In this document: positions 57,056 through 64,000 of the stretch, piece by piece
How the letters are laid out: each line of letters opens with the position of its first letter
Position numbering within the stretch: position 1 is the stretch's first letter
Origin: Budorcas taxicolor
Lineage: Eukaryota; Chordata; Mammalia; Artiodactyla; Bovidae
Reading direction: 5' to 3'
DNA: 64,000 nucleotides
Assembly: GCF_023091745.1 (NCBI RefSeq)
Contig: NC_068935.1
Coordinates: forward strand, 22,489,775 to 22,553,774
Position numbers and translations under genes: made by a program
The notes under the pieces: model-generated
Seen by the model: the letters and a program-made list of their open reading frames with translations, nothing else
The model's database searches: none
What the model was told of the DNA's origin: nothing

Positions 57056-57242
57056 GTTCAGTTCAGTCGCTCAGTCATCTCCAACTCTTTGTGACCCCAT
57101 GAATTGCAGCACACCAGGCCTCCCTGTCCGTCACCATCTCCCGGAGCTCACTCAAACTCATGTCCATCGATTTGGTGATGCCATCCAGCTGTTTCATCCT
57201 CTGTCATCCCCCTTTTCTCCTTCCCCTAATCCCTCCCAGCAT
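57056..57242 (-). mobile_element. BovB LINE, short 3' end
   Basis: The last 187 bases of BovB, from the inverted tail to 'cctaatccctcccagcat'. A TG/TA microsatellite begins exactly where it is truncated. Confidence 0.92.
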
Positions 57243-57251
57243 GTGTGTGTG

Positions 57252-57300
<49 letters not shown>
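57243..57300. repeat. (TG)n(TA)n compound microsatellite
   Basis: TG units followed by about 20 TA units. Confidence 0.95.
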
Positions 57301-57304
<4 letters not shown>

Positions 57305-57487
57305 TCTGAATTATATATCTATATGTATTAACACTGATACTTTAAAATCTACTAAATAAAAGACGGTTTATTCTTACTTTCCTCTGTCCATATTTTAAAC
57401 TCTCTTCTCCAACAGTGAAAATCCTGTCTCTAATTGTCCACAATGTATTTACATATTTGGTCAGTTATATTAATATAATATGCATAT

Positions 57488-57688
57488 TTGTGTACTCAGC
57501 TATGTCTGACTCTTTGCAACCCCATGGATTGTAGCCCACTGAGCTCTTTGTCCATGGAATTTTCCAGCAGGAATACTGGAGCAGGTTGCCATTTCCTTCT
57601 CCAGAGGATCTTTCTGACCCAGGAAGCAAACCCACCAGTCTTGCATTTTCTGTATTGGCAGTTGGGTTCTTTATCAGCTGAGTTACCT
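57488..57688 (-). mobile_element. Bov-tA type SINE
   Basis: Reverse complement; 'gtgtactcagctatgtctga' to 'ctttatcagctgagtta', which is the eroded tRNA head. Confidence 0.9.
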
Positions 57689-57806
57689 ATACATAGTTTC
57701 AAAACTGCTAACTCAATCCACTGGGAAAACAAATCAAGCAACTAGGCTATGCATTATTATTTGTTTATAGTTTTAATTATCTATTCTGAGGGCATGTGAT
57801 CAACAT

Positions 57807-58010
57807 GGGCTTCCCTGGTGGCTCAGACGGTAAAGAATCTGTCTGCAATGTGGGAGACACATGGTTTGATCTCTAGGTCGGGAAGATCTGGAGAAAGGAA
57901 TGGCTACCCACTCCAGTATTCTTGCCTGGAGAATTCCATGGACAGAAGAGCCTGGTGGGCTACAGTCCATGGGATTGCAAACAGTCGAACAGGACTGGGT
58001 GACTAACAAA
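57807..58010 (+). mobile_element. Bov-tA type SINE
   Basis: Good copy: 'gggcttccctggtggctcag', 'gtttgatctctaggtcggga', 'ccactccagtattcttgcct', ending 'ggactgggtgactaac'. Confidence 0.95.
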
Positions 58011-58282
58011 TTCTTGATCAAAATACTATTTTCAAAGGCACCTTGAGTTAGCATCACTTCAATGGGATATTATTTATTTGAAATACAGTTCGGTTCATTT
58101 ATTTCCATTTGTGTTTCTTTTTGTGTCACTTTTCTCCATTGTGCTTTTCTTATACTAAAATAATCAAATAATACTTAGAATTTGTAATCTTGTTCAAATT
58201 ATTTCATTCACCATATCTGTTATAATTTTAATTATTTGGCTTTAGATTTCATCCCCTAAAATCTTTTTTAATTAATTAATTT

Positions 58283-58450
58283 ATTTATTTTATTTGGCTG
58301 TACTGGGTCTTTGTTGCTGCCTGTGGTGTTTCTCTAGCTGTGATGAATAGAGGCTACTCATCATTGCAGTGTGTTGGGGTCCTTTAATGGACTGGAACCT
58401 GGTGGTCCAGAGTCGATAAGAAAGTGAAAGAGAGAAAGAGAGAGAGAGAC

Positions 58451-58485
<35 letters not shown>

Positions 58486-58980
58486 CGGGGAACCAAGCTC
58501 TGATGGAGCAAAAGTATTTAATTAGCAGAAATGCAGGCTTATATATCTTTAATAAGATGATTACTCAGCTATTACACAGGATGAAATTTTATCAATAGCC
58601 ATAATATGGACAGTCTAATACACACAAGGTCGCTGACGCCGAAAAGAGTCATTGAAGGGAGTAACTGAAAGGAATCCGAGTAGATACTCTTTCTCATGAT
58701 CTCAGTCCTGAGAGCTGTGTGCAGCTGTATTCATTCTTGGAATAGGAACTGACAAGGAACAGAGAATTTATGAGAAACAGCACGTAGGAATCCTCCTGTT
58801 AAACATTCCCTAACAGCAGTGCACCAGCTTCTCACTGCAGTGGCTTCTCTTATTGTAGAACATAGACTCTAGAGCACAGGCTCAATAATTTTGGCACCAT
58901 CCCCAATAGATGCTCTTTGGCATGTAGGATTCTCCCAGACCAGCGATTGAACCTATGTCACCTGTATTGGCAGGAGGATT
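58283..58980 (-). mobile_element. CHR-type SINE split by a solo LTR
   Basis: Left piece 58283-58371 ('ggctgtactgggtctttgtt', 'tctctagctgtgatgaatag') and right piece 58816-58980 ('cttctcactgcagtggcttc', 'ctagagcacaggctcaataa', 'cagaccagcgattgaaccta') join in register once the LTR is removed. The SINE's tRNA head is lost where the L1 begins at 58981. Confidence 0.85.
58372..58815 (-). mobile_element. ERV solo LTR (class II) with 6-bp target-site duplication
   Basis: On the minus strand it begins TGTTAGGGAATG and ends CCCCAACA. Flanked by gcagtg at 58366-58371 and 58816-58821; a 6-bp duplication is typical of betaretrovirus-like integrases. Ends match the LTR at 7806-8467. The middle is replaced by a GA/GACA simple repeat (about 58424-58485). 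No internal region remains, so two LTRs probably recombined. Confidence 0.92.
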
Positions 58981-60003
58981 TTTTTAAATTTATTTTTTAA
59001 TTGAAGGAAAATTGCTTTACAGAATTCTGTTATTTTTTCTCAAACCTCAACATGAATCACCCATAGGTATACATATATCCCATCCCTTTCAAACCTACCT
59101 CCCATCTCCCTTCCTATCCCAGCCCTCTAGGTTGATAGAGAGCCCCTGTTTGAGTTTCCTGAGACATACAGCAAATTCCTGTTGGGTATCTATTTTACAT
59201 AAGGTAATGCAAGTTTCCATGTTACTCTTTTCATACAACTCACCCTCTCCTCCCCTCTCCCCATGTCCATAAGTCTATTTTCTATGTCTGTTTCTCCACT
59301 GTTGCCCTGTAAATAAACTCTTTAGTACCATTTTCCTAGATTCCATATATATGCATTAGTATACGATATTTATCTTTCTCTTTCTGACTTACTTCACTCT
59401 GTATAATAGGCTCTAGGTTCATCCACCTCATCAGAACTGACTCAAATGTGTTGCTTTTTATGGCTGAGTAATATTCCATTGTGTATATGTGCTACAACTT
59501 CTTTATCCATTCATCTGTTGATGGACATCTAGGTTGCTTCCATGTTCTAGCTATTGCAAATAGTGCTGCAATCAACAGTGGGATCCATGTGTCTTTTTCA
59601 ATTTTGCTTTCCTCAGGTTATATGTCTAGGAGTGGCACTGGTGTGTCAAATGGTGGTTTTATTCCTAGTTTTTTAAGTAATCTCCATACTGTCTTCCATA
59701 GTGGCTGTATCAATTTACATTCCCACCAACAGTGCAAGAGCATTCCTTTTTCTCCACATCCTCTCCAGCATTTATTGCTTGTAGGCATTTTGATGAGGGC
59801 CATTCTGACTGGTGTGAGGTGATATCTCATTATAGTTTTGATTTTCATTTCTCCAGTAATGAGCGATGTTGAGCATCTTTTCATGTCTTTGTTAGTCATC
59901 TGTATGTCTTCTTTGGAGAAATTTCTGTTTAGGTCTTTTTCCCACTTTTCGATTGGGTTTGTTTTTCTGGCATTGAGTTGTATAAGCTGCTTGTATATTT
60001 TGG
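58981..60003 (-). mobile_element. L1 3' end (ORF2 C-terminus and 3' UTR)
   Basis: 5'-truncated L1 of about 1 kb with a T-rich tail at 58981. 3' UTR to about 59350; ORF2 from there to 60003. It abuts BovB sequence at 60004 and a SINE at 58980 with no visible duplication. Confidence 0.92.
59618..60003 (-). pseudogene. L1 ORF2 C-terminal domain fragment
   Basis: About 125 open codons reading [20 protein letters not shown], then [20 protein letters not shown] and the cysteine-rich [18 protein letters not shown] block of the L1 ORF2p C-terminus. A stop follows PVPLLDI; downstream words for the rest of ORF2 are in other registers. The first ten codons of the open stretch ([10 protein letters not shown]) belong to the neighbouring BovB. 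Not functional: no endonuclease or polymerase part. Confidence 0.9.
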
Positions 60004-60562
60004 TCATAGCTTTTCTTGCAAGGAGCAAGTGTCTTTTAATTTCCTGGCTTCAGTCACAGTCTGCAGTAATTTTGGAGACCCCCAAAATAAAGTCTGTCAC
60101 TGTTTCCTTTGTTTCCCCATCTGTTTGCCATGAATTGATGGGGCCAGATGCCATGATCTTAGTTTTCTGAATGTTGAGCTTTAAGCCAAATTTTTCACTC
60201 TCCTCTTTCACTTTCATCAAGAGATTCTTTAGTTCTTCTTCCCTTTCTGCCATAAGGGTGGTGTCATCTGCATATCTGAGGTTATTGATATCTCTCCTCA
60301 TAATCTTGATTCCAGCTTGTGCTTCATCCAGCCCAGAATTTCTCATGATGTACTCTGCATAGAAGTTAAATAAGCAGGGTGACAATATACAGTCCTGACA
60401 TACTCCTTTCCCAATTTGAACCAGTCTGTTGTTCCATGTCTGGTTCTAACCATTGCTTCTTGACCTGCATACAGATTTCTCAGGAGATAGGTCAGGTGGT
60501 CTGCTATTCCCATCTTTTTAAGAATTTTCCACAGTGTGTTGTGATCTGCACAGTCAAAGACT
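60004..60562 (-). mobile_element. BovB LINE internal fragment
   Basis: Reverse transcriptase from motif A to shortly after the catalytic block; a frame at 60050-60385 reads LRYADDTTLMAERE intact. Both ends are lost; the 3' part is not seen at 58980. Confidence 0.92.
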
Positions 60563-60749
60563 TTTCCTTCAGGTTATTTCTGAGTATTCCATAAGTATCT
60601 CAAATTCACATTTTTTTTTCCCTCTGATAAAGGAAGATAATTTATGAGCAAAGCCTTTCCTGTACCCCATTCTTGCTACTTAAAGTCATATGCACTTTTT
60701 CAAGTATACAGAGAAATTTAAAAGTTGTTCACACATATTCGTCTGTAAA

Positions 60750-61005
60750 TCTGTTCAGTTGCTGAGTTGTGTCTGACCAACTCTTTGCAACCCCATGGAC
60801 TGCAGCATGCCAGGCTTCTCTGTCCTTCACTGTCTCCTGGAGTTTGCTCAGACTCATGTCTATTGAGTTGTGATGCCATCCAACCATCTCATCCTCTGTT
60901 TTCCCCTTCTCCTGCCTTCAATGTTTCCCAGCATTTTCCAGTCTTTTCCAATGAGTGCTCTTCACATCAGGTGACCAAAGTATTAGAACTTCAGCATCAG
61001 TCTTT
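60750..61005 (-). mobile_element. BovB LINE, 3' end, diverged
   Basis: The last 255 bases of an older BovB ('gttcagttgctgagttgtgt' to 'aacttcagcatcagtcttta'), with several small deletions. It is not the missing 3' part of 60004-60562, because it lies on the wrong side for that. Confidence 0.9.
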
Positions 61006-61626
61006 AACAAATTTCAATGAATTTGTATTATATCATCTTTTCTGAACATATTTTTATTAAAGTAGAAATCAATACCAAAAATAAAACTAAACAAACAAGG
61101 TTTTCATATGAACTTTTGTGTGTGATGCTAAAAGGAAATAGCAGTTCCTGATTTAATTTTTGCCTATTTTGATTAGTGTTTTCATGGTATATATTTCTTC
61201 ACTTTTTCCCCAGTGAGGTTGTTTTTTTATTATTTCATTTAAAGTTTTAAAAATGTTTTACATATTCCTTAATGGTTACTTCACATTTTGCAGTTATTAC
61301 AAAAATATTGGCTATATTCTTGACATTGTTCAATACATCCATGAGCCTATCTTACATACAATATCCCCCTGATGTTCCTCTCTCCTGCACTGATAACCTG
61401 TAGTTTGTTGCCTGCATTTGTGAGTTTGTTCCTTTTTGCTATATTCACTAGTTTGTTGCATTTTTTTCTGATTCCATATATAAGTGATATCATACAGTAA
61501 GTACATGGCTTTCTTTTGTATTTCTGTTAATTGTTCCTTTAAGAAAAAGAAACTAGTATTCCATTGCATTTATATATACATATATGCATGCTAAGTAGTA
61601 TTCCATTGCATATGTATGTATGTATG

Positions 61627-61628
<2 letters not shown>

Positions 61629-61673
<45 letters not shown>
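61629..61673. repeat. (TA)n microsatellite inside the L1
   Basis: About 20 TA units preceded by TATG repeats. Confidence 0.95.
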
Positions 61674-61676
<3 letters not shown>

Positions 61677-62538
61677 ACATATTTTCAATATATTCATCCG
61701 TTAATGGGCACTTGTTTGGGTTGTTTCCATATATTGGGTATTGTAAATACTCAATGCTCTGAACATTGCGGTGCATGTATCTTTTCATATTCGTGTTTTT
61801 ATTATTTATTTATTTTGGATATATACCCAGGAGTATAATTTCTGGGTCATATGGTAGTTCTATTTTAAGTTTTTTAAGAAACCCCCTACGATTTTCCAGA
61901 GTGGTTTTACCAATTTGCACTCCCACCAACAGTGTACAAATGTCCCCTCTTCACAGCCTCACCAACTTTTTATTATTTGTGTTCTTTTTTTAAAATTTGT
62001 TTTTTTTTAATTGGAGGCTCAAGACTTATGGGATATAAGTATATTTGTTTTCGTTTTCAGGCTAGTCATTCTGATAGGTGTGATGCCAGATCTCAGTGTG
62101 ATTTTGATGTGCATTTCTTAATGAATAGCAATGTTGAACATCTTTTCATGTGCCTGTTTGCCATCTGCATTTCCTCTTTGGAAAAATGTTTACTTAGGTC
62201 TTCTGCCTATTTTTTAATCTGATTGTTTTTTAATTTTGAGTAGTATAATTTGTTTATATATGCCGAATATCACCAATTTCTCAGCCATACCATTTGGAAA
62301 TACATTCTACCATTCAGTAGTTTGTCTTTTCGTTTAACAGTGGTTTCTTTTTTTGTTCGAAAGTTTTTAACTTTAATCAGGTCCCATTTGTTTAGTTTTG
62401 TTTTTATTTCATTGAGACAAATAAAAAAAAATTCCTGCAATTTATGTCAAAAAGTGTTCTGCTTATGTTTTCCTGTAGGTGTCTTATAGTTTCTGGTCTT
62501 ACATATAAGTTTTTAGTTAATTTAGAGTTTATTTTTGT

Positions 62539-63619
62539 CAGTTAAGTTCAGTCGCTCAGTCATGTCCAACTCTTTGCAACCCCATGAATTGCAGCACGCC
62601 AGGCCTCCCTGTCCATCACCAACTCCCAGAGTTCACTCAGACTCACATCCATCGAGTCAGTGATGCCATCTAGCCATCTCATCATCTGTCGTCCCCTTCT
62701 CTTCCTGCCCCCAATCCCTCCCAGCTTCAGAGTCTTTTCCAATGAGTTAACCCTTTGCATGAGGTGGCCAAAGTACTGGAGTTTCACCTTTTGCATCATT
62801 CCTTCCAAAGAAATCCCAGGGCTGATCTTCAGAATGGACTGGTTGGCTCACCTTGCAGTCCAAGGGACTCTCAAGAGTATTCTCCAACACCACAGCTCAA
62901 AAGCAGCAATTCTTCGGTGCTCAGCCTTCCTCACAGTCCAACACTCACATCCATACATGACCACAGGAAAAACCATAGCCTTAACTAGACGGACCTTAGT
63001 CGGCACAGTAATATCTCTGCTTTTGAATATGCTATCTAGGTTGGTTATAACTTTTCTTCCAAGGATTTAAGCGTCTTTTAATTTCATGGCTGCAGTCACC
63101 ATCTGCAGTGATTTTGGAGCCCCCAAAAAGTAAAGTCTGACACTGTTTCCACTGTTTCTCCATCTATTTCCCATGAAGTGATGGGACCGGATGCCATGAT
63201 CTTCATTTTCTGAATCTTGAGCTTTAAGCCAACTTTTTCACTCTCCTCTTTCACTTTCATCAAGAGGCTTTTTAGTTCCTCTTCATTTTCTGCCATAAGA
63301 GTGGTGTCATATGCATATCTGAGGTTATTGATATTTCTCCTGGCAATCTTGATTCCAGCTTGTATTTCTTCCAGTCCATTATTTCTCATGATGTACTCTG
63401 CATATAAGTTAAATAAGCAAGGTGACAATATACAGCCTTGATGCACTCCTTTTCCTATTTGGAACCAGTCTGTTGTTCCATGTCCAGTTCTAACTGTTGC
63501 TTCCTGACCTGCATACAGATTTCTCAAGAGACAGGTCAGGTGGTCTGGTATTCCCGTCTCTTGAAGAATTTTCCACAGTTTATTGTGATCCACACAATCA
63601 AAGGCTTTAGCATAGTCAA
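62539..63619 (-). mobile_element. BovB LINE inserted in L1, with target-site duplications
   Basis: Flanked by ttatttttgt at 62529-62538 and 63620-63629 (10 bp), both inside the L1 ORF2. Runs from an inverted 3' end to just before motif A; a 5'-truncated insertion of 1081 bases. It postdates the L1. Frames 62560-62808 and 63096-63593 are in different registers. Confidence 0.96.
63096..63593 (-). pseudogene. BovB reverse transcriptase fragment, catalytic Asp lost
   Basis: A 165-codon frame with DHNKLWKILQETGIPDHLTC, motif B GKGVHQGCILSPCLFNLY, and motif C reading LRYAYDTTLMAE: the first aspartate of YADD is replaced by tyrosine. The rest continues to SWEIDGETVETVSDFTF before a frameshift. Catalytically dead. 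Confidence 0.92.
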
Positions 63620-63757
63620 TTATTTTTGTATATGGTGTTAAAGAATGTACTTATTTCATTCTTTGCATGTAGCTGTCCATTTTCCCTGGCACTACTTATT
63701 GAAGTGACTGTCTTTTCTGCATTGTATATTCTAGCCTCCTTTGTCATAGATTTATTG

Positions 63758-64000
63758 TTATCCACAAATCAATGTGATATACCACATTAACAAATTGAAG
63801 AATAAAACCCATATGATGATCTCAGTAGATGTATATGCAGAAAAAGCTTTTGACAATATTCAACTCCATTTATGATAAAAACTCTCCAGGAAGGGGACTT
63901 AGAGGGATCATACCTCGACATAATAAAGACCATATATGACAAACTCACAGTTAATATTATACTCAACAGTGAAAAGCTGAAAGAATTTCCTCTAAGATCA
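63758..64000 (+). mobile_element. L1 ORF2 segment, inverted part, cut by window end
   Basis: Plus-strand words for [30 protein letters not shown] and IIKTIYDKLTVNIILNSEKL, the L1 reverse transcriptase thumb side region, upstream in L1 order of where the minus-strand body stops. This is the layout of a 5' inversion of the preceding L1. It continues past the window. Confidence 0.8.

Larger units (their letters stand above)
61225..63757 (-). mobile_element. Older L1, minus-strand body, interrupted by BovB
   Basis: 3' UTR from about 61225, ORF2 from about 61550 ('tatacccaggagtataattt', 'cactcccaccaacagtg', 'gtcccatttgtttagttttg'). The BovB at 62539-63619 interrupts it. It resumes at 63630 in register ('tggtgttaaagaatgtactt', 'gtagctgtccattttccc'). 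A (TA)n tract expands at 61629-61673. At about 63757 the strand switches. Confidence 0.85.

Noticed and set aside
60004..61005. The two BovB pieces 60004-60562 and 60750-61005 as one element with an internal deletion
   Set aside because: The 3' end piece lies on the 5' side of the other for the shared strand, so the order is wrong for a simple deletion.

Overview
This window is nuclear DNA from a ruminant, most likely a bovid. About twenty segments of the RTE-clade LINE BovB are recognisable, along with tRNA-derived ruminant SINEs (Bov-tA / Bov-A), two cetartiodactyl CHR-type SINEs, young bovine-type L1 3' ends and class II (betaretrovirus-like) ERV LTRs. That combination is not known outside ruminants. 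I see no intact host protein-coding gene, no RNA gene and no CRISPR or operon-like structure. The window reads as intergenic or deep intronic sequence built from nested transposons, and nearly every long open frame, sense or antisense, lies in BovB or L1.

Layout. 1-14,800: BovB fragments, an old repeat split by a BovB and an inverted L1 tail (2,229-3,705), and a BovB with clear target-site duplications (TSDs) at 3,763-5,542. An ERV piece follows with one LTR, a lysine-tRNA-type primer site and a decayed gag start (7,247-8,467), abutting the 5' half of a BovB. Next come a BovB tail (10,311-11,668) and a short antisense retropseudogene resembling the N-terminal coiled coil of RBBP8/CtIP (11,675-12,044). 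14,800-28,550: mostly L1 pieces, one BovB, old MIR/L2-type fragments and AT-rich unique DNA. 28,550-41,800: three BovB copies, an unnamed ERV-like repeat in both orientations, two LTRs of one family in opposite orientation, two MLT1-like LTRs and a MIR. 41,800-49,670: two long BovB copies in inverted orientation. 49,670-64,000: unique DNA, then dense SINEs, a solo LTR with 6-bp TSDs inside a CHR SINE, and an L1/BovB nest running off the end.

The most notable structure is the inverted BovB pair. A central tract of about 1.65 kb (42,467-44,119 against 47,346-48,998) shows no difference in any stretch I compared, while both flanks of the same elements differ by several percent. That pattern points to gene conversion between inverted repeats, or to an assembly artefact. 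The second notable item is the RBBP8-like retropseudogene. I found no convincing new biological system. The functions visible are those of retroelements (target-primed reverse transcription, endonuclease, LTR), all of them broken. Family names rest on recognition by eye; divergences are hand counts over short stretches and boundaries are good to about 5-20 bases unless TSDs fix them.
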